This document shows positions 7,836 to 14,124 of a stretch of DNA of 22,612 nucleotides, piece by piece. Numbering within the stretch: position 1 is the first letter of the stretch; each line of letters starts with the position of its first letter. Origin of the DNA: Ruminococcus sp. UBA1366 (GTDB lineage: Bacteria; Bacillota; Clostridia; Oscillospirales; Ruminococcaceae); NCBI GenBank assembly GCA_002306005.1, contig DBRO01000109.1, positions 3,849-26,460 of the forward strand, written 5' to 3'. The notes beneath the pieces are model-generated. The model made no database searches. It was given only the letters and a program-made list of their open reading frames with translations, and was not told the DNA's origin. Both the position numbers and the translations under genes were made by a program.

Positions 7836-8678
7836 ATGAAGAAAATTATCAGCGGCAAAGTACGGGAAGTATATGATTTAGAGGACGGCAGACTGGTGAT
7901 TGTCACTACGGATCGGATTTCTGCGTTTGACGTCATTTTGCCCTCGGAAATTCCCGCAAAAGGCAAGGTTTTAACGGAAATTTCTTCGTTTTGGTTTGAT
8001 TATACCAAGGATATTGTAAAAAATCATATCATTTCGGACAAACTTGCTGATATGCCGGAGGAATTCCAGAAGCCGGAATACGAGGGCAGAACGATTCTTG
8101 TAAAAAAGCTGAAAATGTGCAATTATGAATTCATCGTCCGAGGTTATATGTTTGGCTCCATGTGGGAGGCTTACAAAAAAGGCGAGGATTTCTGCGGCTA
8201 TACCTTCGACCGCGAATACAAACAGGCGGAAAAGCTGGATACTCCGATTCTAACGCCCTCCACCAAGGCAACGGAGGGGCATGATATTTATGTCCATTTT
8301 GATGAACTGGTCAAGGATATGGGTGCAGAAAAAGCAAACAAAATCAAGGATGTTTGCCTTACGCTTTACAATAAATGCTACGATTACGCCTACAGCAAGG
8401 GCATAATCCTTGCGGATACGAAATTTGAGTTTGGTTATGACGAAAACGGCGAGCTTGTGATTGGCGACGAAATGTTCACGCCGGATTCCAGCCGATTCTG
8501 GAATTTAGAGGAATATGCAATCGGCACTTCGCCAAAGAGCTATGACAAACAATTTGTCCGTGACTGGCTGAAAGAAAACAAAATTGACGGCAAATCCGGC
8601 ATCGGAAAACTCCCGGATGAGGTTGTCAAGAAAACCAGCGAAATCTACCAGGAATGTGTCCGCAAGTTAATTGGATAG
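7836..8678 (+). CDS. purC: Phosphoribosylaminoimidazole-succinocarboxamide synthase (SAICAR synthase)
   Basis: This enzyme joins CAIR and L-aspartate with ATP to give SAICAR in purine synthesis. The 280-residue protein shows the family set: GKVREVYDL (7-15), TDRISAFD (25-32), VRGYMFGS (101-108), LTPSTKA (139-145), ILADTKFEFG (191-200, the SAICAR synthase signature) and DEMFTPDSSRFW (211-222). It is longer than the 235-residue short bacterial form and has the extended layout. The frame is open 60 bases further upstream, but ATG 7836 begins the conserved MKKIISGKVREVYDL and has AAAGAGGT in front. The gene stands alone, with its own promoter and terminator, away from other pur genes. Confidence 0.96.
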   Translation: MKKIISGKVREVYDLEDGRLVIVTTDRISAFDVILPSEIPAKGKVLTEISSFWFDYTKDIVKNHIISDKLADMPEEFQKPEYEGRTILVKKLKMCNYEFIVRGYMFGSMWEAYKKGEDFCGYTFDREYKQAEKLDTPILTPSTKATEGHDIYVHFDELVKDMGAEKANKIKDVCLTLYNKCYDYAYSKGIILADTKFEFGYDENGELVIGDEMFTPDSSRFWNLEEYAIGTSPKSYDKQFVRDWLKENKIDGKSGIGKLPDEVVKKTSEIYQECVRKLIG

Positions 8679-8683
8679 GAAAT

Positions 8684-8720
8684 AGCCGAGCAGTCTGTCA
8701 TCAGAATGCTCGGCTTTTTT
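8684..8720 (+). terminator. Intrinsic terminator of purC
   Basis: AGCCGAGCA (8684-8692) pairs with TGCTCGGCT (8707-8715), 9 bp with a 14-base loop, followed by T5 at 8716-8720. It also lies directly behind the zupT stop on the other strand and may act for both. Confidence 0.87.
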
Positions 8721-8721
8721 A

Positions 8722-9519
8722 TCACATAAATAGAATCAGGCTGACAGCCATAATCATCATGCCGGTGACCAGACCATAAATGCTAAGATGATGTTCGCCG
8801 TATTCACAGGCGGAGGGAAGCAGTTCGTCCAGTGAGATAAACACCATAATGCCGGCGATTCCGGCAAAAAGAATGCCATAAATGGCATCGTTGATAAACG
8901 GCATGAGAATCAGATAGCCGATTAACGCACCAAGCGGTTCGGAAAGTCCGGACAAAAACGAATAGATAAACGCTTTTTTGCGGTTTCCGGTTGCAAAATA
9001 AATCGGCACGGAAACAGCAATGCCCTCTGGGATGTTGTGGATGGCAATTGCCACAACAATGGGAATCGCCACGGTGGGTTCTTGTAAGGCGGCAACAAAG
9101 GTCGCAAGGCCCTCAGGAAAATTATGTACGCCGATGGCAAGTGCCGTCATAAAGCCGGTTCTCAGTAATTTTTTCTGCACATGAACCTGCGATGGATCCT
9201 GTAATTCCTCCACGGTTTTGCTTTCGTGCGGGTTTTTATCGGCAGGAATTAACTTGTCAATCAGCGCAATCAGGAACATCCCGCCGAAAAAAGCAACCAC
9301 GGCAAATATTGCACCACGTTTTTCACCATAACTTTTTCCCAGCAAAACGTTTGCCTGTGCAAAAAGCTCTACCATGGAAACATAAATCATCACGCCTGCT
9401 GAAAGTCCAAGCGAAAAAGCTAGAAACCGGCGGTTTGTTTTTTTGGAAACTAGTGCTATCAGGCTGCCGATACCGGTGGAAAGACCGGCAATGGCAGTTA
9501 ATAAGAAAGCGAGTAACAC
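8722..9519 (-). CDS. zupT: ZIP family divalent metal transporter
   Basis: An integral membrane importer for zinc and other divalent metals. About eight membrane segments can be read in 265 residues. The metal-site motifs of the ZupT branch are intact: HNFPEG (132-137) in TM4 and HNIPEG (161-166) in TM5, with SEPLGA (193-198) and DELLP (231-235). A charged cytosolic loop (about 91-120) follows TM3. The coordinates use the GTG start at 9519, but it is poorly placed: GGGGG lies 19 bases away. Reading four codons further upstream gives ISDNVLLAFLL, whose ATC at 9531 is 7 bases from GGGGG, so the real start may be that ATC. No metal-uptake partner lies beside it. Confidence 0.92.
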   Translation of the reverse strand: MLLAFLLTAIAGLSTGIGSLIALVSKKTNRRFLAFSLGLSAGVMIYVSMVELFAQANVLLGKSYGEKRGAIFAVVAFFGGMFLIALIDKLIPADKNPHESKTVEELQDPSQVHVQKKLLRTGFMTALAIGVHNFPEGLATFVAALQEPTVAIPIVVAIAIHNIPEGIAVSVPIYFATGNRKKAFIYSFLSGLSEPLGALIGYLILMPFINDAIYGILFAGIAGIMVFISLDELLPSACEYGEHHLSIYGLVTGMMIMAVSLILFM

Positions 9520-9520
9520 G

Positions 9521-9553
9521 TTATCACTGATAAATATTCCCCCTTATCGATAA
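9521..9553. promoter_or_regulatory. Two TTATC/GATAA palindromes in the zupT leader
   Basis: TTATCACTGATAA (9521-9533) is a perfect inverted repeat around one base, and TTATCGATAA (9544-9553) is a perfect 10-base palindrome. They share the same half-site, flank the ribosome binding site and lie downstream of the proposed promoter. They could be a repressor operator; no regulator can be named. Confidence 0.35.
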
Positions 9554-9570
9554 AATTCAAAATAGAAACC

Positions 9571-9599
9571 ACTATATCATATACGGGAAAACTCGTCAG
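9571..9599 (-). promoter_or_regulatory. Possible promoter for zupT
   Basis: On the minus strand CTGACG (9599-9594), a 17-base spacer and TATAGT (9576-9571). The -35 match is moderate. A start near 9564 would give a leader of about 33-45 bases containing two palindromes. Confidence 0.5.
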
Positions 9600-9617
9600 T
9601 GTGCGGAAAAAGGCAAC

Positions 9618-9640
9618 AAAAAAACAGCCTGTAAGGCTGC
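9618..9640 (-). terminator. Intrinsic terminator of rpmB
   Basis: On the minus strand CAGCC (9639-9635) pairs with GGCTG (9629-9625) around TTACA, followed by T7 (9624-9618). It lies 28 bases after the rpmB stop and separates rpmB from zupT. Confidence 0.75.
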
Positions 9641-9667
9641 TTTCTTTTCTACGGAAGAAGTTAGAAC

Positions 9668-9856
9668 CTAAACCGCTCTGGTTACCTTTCCGGAACGGAG
9701 GCATCTGGAACAAGCATAAACATGGCAGGGAGTACCGTTTACAACGGCCTTAACTCTTTTCACGTTCGGCTTCCAGGTTCTATTTGTTCTTCTGTGGGAG
9801 TGAGAAACTTTAATGCCGAAAGTAACGCCCTTTCCGCAAATATCACACTTTGCCAT
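9668..9856 (-). CDS. rpmB: 50S ribosomal protein L28 (zinc-ribbon form)
   Basis: A 62-residue protein beginning MAKCDICGKG, typical of L28. CxxC pairs at C4/C7 and C49/C52 would bind zinc (the so-called C+ form). HSHRRTNRTWKPNVKRVKA is the usual basic RNA-binding stretch. An in-frame ATG seven codons upstream exists, but MAKCDICGK is the conserved start. The ribosome binding site is weak (AGGCAGG about 12 bases before). The gene is alone, with its own promoter and terminator, as is common for L28 in Clostridia. Confidence 0.96.
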   Translation of the reverse strand: MAKCDICGKGVTFGIKVSHSHRRTNRTWKPNVKRVKAVVNGTPCHVYACSRCLRSGKVTRAV

Positions 9857-9916
9857 CTCATTGCACCTGCCTTTCAATAATGCGTATCAAAATCAGTTTT
9901 TCGCATCAACATTAGT

Positions 9917-9945
9917 ATTTTACCAGAAAACCATTTTCATTGCAA
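9917..9945 (-). promoter_or_regulatory. Sigma-A promoter for rpmB
   Basis: On the minus strand TTGCAA (9945-9940), a 17-base spacer and TAAAAT (9922-9917). The inverted repeat CAAGC/GCTTG (9943-9958) overlaps the -35 box. Confidence 0.7.
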
Positions 9946-9999
9946 GCGATTTTGCTTGAATTTATATTTTGTTCATAAAATAATGAGTAACTAAATCAC

Positions 10000-10028
10000 T
10001 TTACAAACGCATCGGAACGCATTATAAT
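10000..10028 (+). promoter_or_regulatory. Sigma-A promoter for the ArsC/Spx-like gene
   Basis: TTTACA (10000-10005), a 17-base spacer and TATAAT (10023-10028). The predicted start is near 10035, leaving a very short leader with AAAGGCGGG. Confidence 0.8.
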
Positions 10029-10051
10029 AAAAATAGAAAGGCGGGATCAGT

Positions 10052-10417
10052 TTGAAGAACCATCAGAATGTGCAGATGATATGTTATCCAAAATGCTCTA
10101 CCTGTAAGAAAGCGGAAGACTATCTGCAAAGCAAAGGCATTACATATAGCTATCGGGATATCAAGCAGGAGAACCCAACCTATGAGGAATTGCAGGCACT
10201 TTATCAAAAAAGCAGACTGCCGCTCAAGCGCTTTTTTAATACCAGCGGCATGGCATATCGGGCACTGGAACTGAAAGAAAAATTGCCGTCGATGAGCGAG
10301 GAAGAACAACTCCGCCTGCTTGCAACGGATGGCATGCTGGTGAAACGTCCGATTTTGATTACGCAAAAAGGGGTTGCCGTTGGTTTTCGTATCAATGAAT
10401 GGGAAATAATACTATAA
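10052..10417 (+). CDS. ArsC/Spx-family thioredoxin-fold protein
   Basis: A 121-residue cytosolic protein of the arsenate reductase-like family. ICYPKCSTCKKAEDYL holds the active-site CxxC (C15, C18), as in Spx and ArsC-like proteins. YRDIKQENPTYEEL follows, and VKRPILI (97-103) carries the conserved arginine-proline loop. It resembles the short Firmicutes YusI/ArsC-like proteins more than true Spx, since I do not see the Spx RNA polymerase-binding features clearly. The start is TTG at 10052 with AAAGGCGGG about 7 bases before. No arsenic-resistance genes lie nearby, so a redox role is as likely as arsenate reduction. I see no clear terminator after it. Confidence 0.88.
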   Translation: MKNHQNVQMICYPKCSTCKKAEDYLQSKGITYSYRDIKQENPTYEELQALYQKSRLPLKRFFNTSGMAYRALELKEKLPSMSEEEQLRLLATDGMLVKRPILITQKGVAVGFRINEWEIIL

Positions 10418-10508
10418 ATATTTGATTTGTTGCATAGGTGCTCCAATTTTCACAGAAATCTAAAGCGAAATCCATGCAAGTTTGTTGAAAATATTGTCCG
10501 AAAGCCAC

Positions 10509-10537
10509 TTGACAAACGAGGTTAGCGGTGGTAAACT
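10509..10537 (+). promoter_or_regulatory. Promoter of the feo operon
   Basis: TTGACA (10509-10514), a 17-base spacer and TAAACT (10532-10537). The predicted start is near 10544, giving a leader of about 113 bases to the first feoA. The spacer contains AGGTTAGC (10519-10526), identical to the left half of the DtxR/IdeR consensus as I know it. Confidence 0.75.
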
Positions 10538-10547
10538 TATTATAGAG

Positions 10548-10561
10548 TTAGCAGGTGCTAA
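10548..10561. promoter_or_regulatory. Inverted repeat TTAGCA-GG-TGCTAA, probable operator of feo
   Basis: A perfect 6-2-6 inverted repeat sits just after the predicted transcript start. The TTAG/CTAA ends resemble DtxR-family iron boxes. A bound repressor here would block initiation. By eye only. Confidence 0.5.
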
Positions 10562-10656
10562 ATTTGACGAACTGCTGGATTTCGACAGTGATCCTGCATA
10601 ACCTTCACAAGCTTCACAACCAGATGGGTACGATTCGTTGTACGGGAGGGGATTTT

Positions 10657-10866
10657 ATGCCACTTACTATGGCTGGAAAAGGTTCTTCGTTCGCGGTGAA
10701 AAAAATCACCGGGAAGGATGATACCAAGCGGTTTCTTGCAAATCTCGGTTTCATCGAAGGGGTTGTGGTTTCTGTTGTGACGGAATTGGGCGGCAACCTA
10801 ATTATTAATGTCAAGGGAACAAGAGTCGCACTGGACAAATCCCTTGCGGGACGGATCATTGTGTAA
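10657..10866 (+). CDS. feoA: FeoA-domain protein (first copy)
   Basis: A 69-residue SH3-like FeoA protein, a small cytosolic partner of FeoB in Fe(II) uptake. FLANLGFIEGVVVSVV is the usual motif (LxxLGFxxG), followed by GGNLIINVKGTRVALDKSLAGRIIV. The open frame runs further upstream, but ATG 10657 has GGGAGGGG 5-7 bases before it and begins the conserved domain. A small hairpin (10628-10643) lies just in front of the ribosome binding site. It shares only general fold with the second FeoA, so the pair is an old duplication. Confidence 0.93.
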   Translation: MPLTMAGKGSSFAVKKITGKDDTKRFLANLGFIEGVVVSVVTELGGNLIINVKGTRVALDKSLAGRIIV

Positions 10867-10892
10867 TTTTTAGAAAAGGGGAGTGCCAAAAA

Positions 10893-11114
10893 ATGAAGAC
10901 TCTCAAAGAGGCAAAGGTCGGCGATACCGTAAAGGTCATCAAGCTGGACGGAGAAGGCGCGGTTCGTAAGCGCATTATGGACATGGGTATTACCAAAGGC
11001 GTTTCGGTGTATGTCAGAAAAGTGGCGCCGCTGGGAGATCCGGTGGAAGTCACAGTTAGAGGCTATGAACTCTCGCTGAGAAAAGCAGACGCAGACAGCA
11101 TTCTGGTGGAATGA
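10893..11114 (+). CDS. feoA: FeoA-domain protein (second copy)
   Basis: A 73-residue FeoA protein: MKTLKEAKVGDTVKVIKLDG, then RKRIMDMGITKGVSVYVRKV (the LxxMGxxxG turn), APLGDPVEVTVRGYELSLRKADADSILVE. The APLGDP and GYELSLR phrases are the canonical FeoA core, so this copy is closer to classic FeoA than the first. AAAGGGGAG precedes the ATG. It lies 26 bases after feoA1 and 95 bases before feoB. Confidence 0.95.
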   Translation: MKTLKEAKVGDTVKVIKLDGEGAVRKRIMDMGITKGVSVYVRKVAPLGDPVEVTVRGYELSLRKADADSILVE

Positions 11115-11147
11115 CCGCAGGGTTGTCTGCATATTTTAAGGTCCGGA

Positions 11148-11163
11148 GTTAGCCTAAACTAAC
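11148..11163. promoter_or_regulatory. DtxR/IdeR-like box between feoA2 and feoB
   Basis: GTTAGCCTAAACTAA (11148-11162) matches 14 of 15 bases of the right part of the DtxR/IdeR consensus TTAGGTTAGCCTAACCTAA, which I recall from the literature. It contains GTTAG/CTAAC arms six bases apart. I find no good internal promoter beside it, so it could be an auxiliary operator or an RNA hairpin. Confidence 0.45.
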
Positions 11164-11209
11164 GGATGTTTGCCGAATCCTAACATGGAAGAAAGGAATG
11201 GTTTTACAA

Positions 11210-13621
11210 ATGCCAATTACAATTGCGCTTGCCGGAAACCCCAACTGCGGCAAGACCACGCTGTTCAATACGCTGACCGGCTCTTCTCAGTATGTCGGTA
11301 ACTGGCCCGGCGTCACAGTCGAAAAAAAGGAAGGGCATCTGCGCGGCGAAAAAGATGTCCGCGTCACAGACCTGCCGGGTATCTATTCACTTTCCCCCTA
11401 TACGCTGGAGGAAGTTGTTTCCCGAAATTATATTATTGATGAAAACCCGGATGTGATCCTGAATATCGTCGATGCATCGAACTTAGAGAGAAATCTCTAT
11501 TTAACCACGCAGCTGCTGGAAATCGGCACCCCTGTGGTGGTTGCGCTCAACATGATGGATATCGTCAAAAAGCGCGGGGATGTGGTTCATACCGAAGAAT
11601 TGTCCGAAAAACTCGGTTGCAAGGTTGTTGAAATCACTGCCGTAAAGGGCGAAGGCTCCATGGAAGCGGCAAAAGCCGCAGTGGAAGCTGCAAAAGCCGG
11701 CGCTGCTCAAAAAATTGTACATAATTTTTCTGAAAAAGCGGAAAAAGCGCTTTCGGATATTGAGGAAATGATCCGTGGTAAGGTCGAAGAACGCAGACTG
11801 CGTTGGTTTGCGGTGAAGTTCTTTGAGCGCGATCAACAAATGACGGAGAAAATCAAGCTTAGCAATCAGGAAAGTGCAGCGGTTGAAAAAATTATTGACG
11901 AATCTGAAGCGGAATTTGATGATGACAGCGAAAGCATTATCACAGGCGAGCGTTATGAGTACATTACCAGTATCATGGACGATACCCTGAAAAAGAAATC
12001 AACGGGACTTTCGGCATCGGATAAGATCGATAAAATTGTTACAAACCGTTTTCTGGCAATTCCGATCTTTGCGGTCGTCATGTTCCTTGTGTATTATATT
12101 TCTATCACGACTGTTGGCGGTATTGCAACCGACTGGGCAAACGATGGTGTATTCGGAGACGGCTGGCATTTGTTTGGCATAGGTTCTTCGGATTATTCCG
12201 ATGCGGCGGATGAATTTACAGTAGCAGACGCAGAGGTTTCCGCTTTTGAAGAAGCGGCAGAAGAGGAGGGCGTTGCCGCGGATAGCGCAAACAGCTTAAC
12301 CGCCGTTGCCGAACTGGAAAATGAGGACGGCGAAATTGAGAAATACACAGTCGATTTCAGCGGTTATCAAGCCGCAAAGGAAATCGAGGAGCCGGATCCG
12401 GCGAAGTACGGCGTGTGGGTGCCGGGTATTCCGGTGCTAGCAGAAAAAGGGCTGGATAAAATCGGCGCGGCAACTTGGGTAAAGGATTTAGTCCTCAACG
12501 GCATTATCGCCGGTGTGGGTGCAGTGTTGGGATTCCTGCCGCAGATGTTGGTGCTGTTCTTATTGCTTGCACTGCTGGAAGACAGTGGATACATGGCACG
12601 TGTTGCATTCATTATGGACAGAATCTTCCGCCGGTTCGGGCTTTCGGGTAAATCCTTTATCCCGTTGCTCGTAGCATCCGGCTGCGGCGTGCCGGGTGTT
12701 ATGGCATCCCGAACGATTGAAAACGAAAAAGACCGTAAAATGACAATCATGCTGACAACTTTCATTCCATGCGGCGCAAAGCTCCCGGTAATTGCTTTGA
12801 TAGCCGGTGCAATGTTTAATCAAGCCGCTTGGGTTGCAGCATCCAGCTACTTTATTGGGATCGGCGCGGTGATTCTTTCCGGTATTATCTTAAAGAAATT
12901 CAAGGCGTTTGCCGGTGAGCCTGCTCCGTTTGTTATGGAACTTCCCGCATACCATATGCCGGGCGCAAAGGGCGTGCTGATCCATATGTGGGATCGTGCA
13001 AAATCCTTCGTGATAAAAGCCGGTACGATCATCTTCATCGCTTGTGCGATTATCTGGTTCTTCTCCAGCTACGGCTTTACGGATGGCAAATTCGGTGCTG
13101 TGGACGGTGCGGATTCTATGCTTGCCAAGGCAGGAACCTTTATTGCTCCGTTGTTTGCACCCCTTGGCTGGGCGAAATGGCAAACAGCAGTGGCTGCAAT
13201 TACCGGACTGGTTGCCAAAGAAAACGTGGTTGGTACATTTGGTGTCATGTTCCGCTTTGATGGCGAAGTTGCTGAGGACGGAATGGAAATTTGGACGAAT
13301 TTGCGCGCACTTCTTTCTCCTCTGGCAGCGTATTCATTCCTCGTGTTTAACCTGCTTTGCGCGCCTTGCTTTGCGGCAATCGGTGCAATTCGCAGAGAAA
13401 TGGGCAACGCGAAGTGGACATGGATTGCCATTGGTTATCAGACAGCACTGGCATATGCGGTTTCACTTTGCATCTATCAGCTCGGCAAATTGTTCACAGA
13501 TGGTGCGTTCGGTGTTGCAACCGTCATCGCAATTCTTTTGACTATCGCTTTTATCTGGTTATTGGTTCGGCCGTATAAAGAATATAAAGGTACGGTAACC
13601 CAGCGGGCAGTAAACCATTAA
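11210..13621 (+). CDS. feoB: Ferrous iron transporter FeoB
   Basis: An 803-residue membrane protein importing Fe(II). The N-terminal G domain has GNPNCGKTT (9-17), GNWPGVTVEKKEG (switch I), DLPGIYSLSP (54-63) and NMMD (114-117). A cytosolic helical spacer (about 155-275) precedes the membrane part, which holds two Gate domains, including ALLEDSGYMARVAF and SGCGVPGVMASRTI, the usual gate motifs. Between the first membrane segment and the first Gate there is an acidic loop of about 75 residues (327-401; 23 Asp/Glu, 3 Lys), longer than in classic FeoB. I chose ATG 11210 (MPITIALAGNPN) because GAAAGGA lies 12 bases before it; an upstream in-frame ATG at 11198 abuts that site. FeoC is absent; a Cys-rich peptide follows. 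Confidence 0.97.
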   Translation: MPITIALAGNPNCGKTTLFNTLTGSSQYVGNWPGVTVEKKEGHLRGEKDVRVTDLPGIYSLSPYTLEEVVSRNYIIDENPDVILNIVDASNLERNLYLTTQLLEIGTPVVVALNMMDIVKKRGDVVHTEELSEKLGCKVVEITAVKGEGSMEAAKAAVEAAKAGAAQKIVHNFSEKAEKALSDIEEMIRGKVEERRLRWFAVKFFERDQQMTEKIKLSNQESAAVEKIIDESEAEFDDDSESIITGERYEYITSIMDDTLKKKSTGLSASDKIDKIVTNRFLAIPIFAVVMFLVYYISITTVGGIATDWANDGVFGDGWHLFGIGSSDYSDAADEFTVADAEVSAFEEAAEEEGVAADSANSLTAVAELENEDGEIEKYTVDFSGYQAAKEIEEPDPAKYGVWVPGIPVLAEKGLDKIGAATWVKDLVLNGIIAGVGAVLGFLPQMLVLFLLLALLEDSGYMARVAFIMDRIFRRFGLSGKSFIPLLVASGCGVPGVMASRTIENEKDRKMTIMLTTFIPCGAKLPVIALIAGAMFNQAAWVAASSYFIGIGAVILSGIILKKFKAFAGEPAPFVMELPAYHMPGAKGVLIHMWDRAKSFVIKAGTIIFIACAIIWFFSSYGFTDGKFGAVDGADSMLAKAGTFIAPLFAPLGWAKWQTAVAAITGLVAKENVVGTFGVMFRFDGEVAEDGMEIWTNLRALLSPLAAYSFLVFNLLCAPCFAAIGAIRREMGNAKWTWIAIGYQTALAYAVSLCIYQLGKLFTDGAFGVATVIAILLTIAFIWLLVRPYKEYKGTVTQRAVNH

Positions 13622-13671
13622 ATTCACAAACCAAACCAATTAGTTAAGCTTGTCCCGAAAGGAGTGGTTTT

Positions 13672-13917
13672 ATGAGCTTTATCACTGAAAATCTAGGTAC
13701 AATCCTCGTGGTTCTTGTTCTGGCAGCATTGTTAATTTTGGATGTGCGTTATCTCATTCATAAAAAGAAAGTAGGCGGTTGTGCCGGGTGCCCTTCAGCA
13801 GGAGGTTGTGCAAGTTGTTCCTGTGCGTGTTCCGCACCAAAAACCGCTGCGGTGACCAAACAATCCAAGCAGAACGCTGTACGTACGGGATTTGCTAAAG
13901 ATCGAACGAAGAAATAA
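13672..13917 (+). CDS. FeoB-associated Cys-rich membrane protein
   Basis: An 81-residue protein with one membrane helix (about 9-28, GTILVVLVLAALLIL) and a basic HKKK segment. A cysteine cluster follows: GGCAGCPSAGGCASCSCACS, six Cys at 37, 40, 46, 49, 51 and 53. This is the FeoB_associated type of peptide that follows feoB in many Clostridia and may bind iron at the inner face; the exact role is not established. The tail is Lys-rich. AAAGGAG precedes the ATG. It is the last gene of the feo operon, before a strong terminator. Confidence 0.9.
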   Translation: MSFITENLGTILVVLVLAALLILDVRYLIHKKKVGGCAGCPSAGGCASCSCACSAPKTAAVTKQSKQNAVRTGFAKDRTKK

Positions 13918-13925
13918 GATCCTTC

Positions 13926-13958
13926 ACCGGTGCCTGAAAGGGCACCGGTTTTCTTTTT
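13926..13958 (+). terminator. Intrinsic terminator of the feo operon
   Basis: ACCGGTGCC (13926-13934) and GGCACCGGT (13941-13949) form a perfect 9-bp stem with a 6-base loop, followed by TTTCTTTTT. Confidence 0.9.
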
Positions 13959-14045
13959 GCCTAAAAACATCGCACATTATTCGTTATAATGCACATATTT
14001 CTGAGAACTTTCTTTCGCATAATCCGTAAAATTGACAATTTCCAC

Positions 14046-14074
14046 TTGATTTTTACCGCGCAATACTGTATAAT
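14046..14074 (+). promoter_or_regulatory. Promoter of the chemosensory operon
   Basis: TTGATT (14046-14051), a 17-base spacer and TATAAT (14069-14074). The predicted start is near 14081, about 40 bases before mcp. It looks like a housekeeping promoter; I see no sigma-D (flagellar) type sequence such as TAAA-N15-GCCGATAA. Confidence 0.72.
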
Positions 14075-14124
14075 AGAAAAAAGCTCAACGCAGGCCCAAA
14101 TAAATAAAAAAGTGAGGCATGGAT

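Noticed and set aside
10604..10619. Direct repeat TTCACAA-GC-TTCACAA in the feo leader
   Set aside because: Only two seven-base copies; too short to claim as an operator or an element.
13985..13990. TATAAT sequence after the feo terminator as a promoter
   Set aside because: The base string 17 bases upstream (TAAAAA) is not a usable -35 box.
14032..14037. Perfect TTGACA upstream of mcp as the -35 box
   Set aside because: It is 31 bases from the TATAAT at 14069; TTGATT at 14046 has the proper 17-base spacing.
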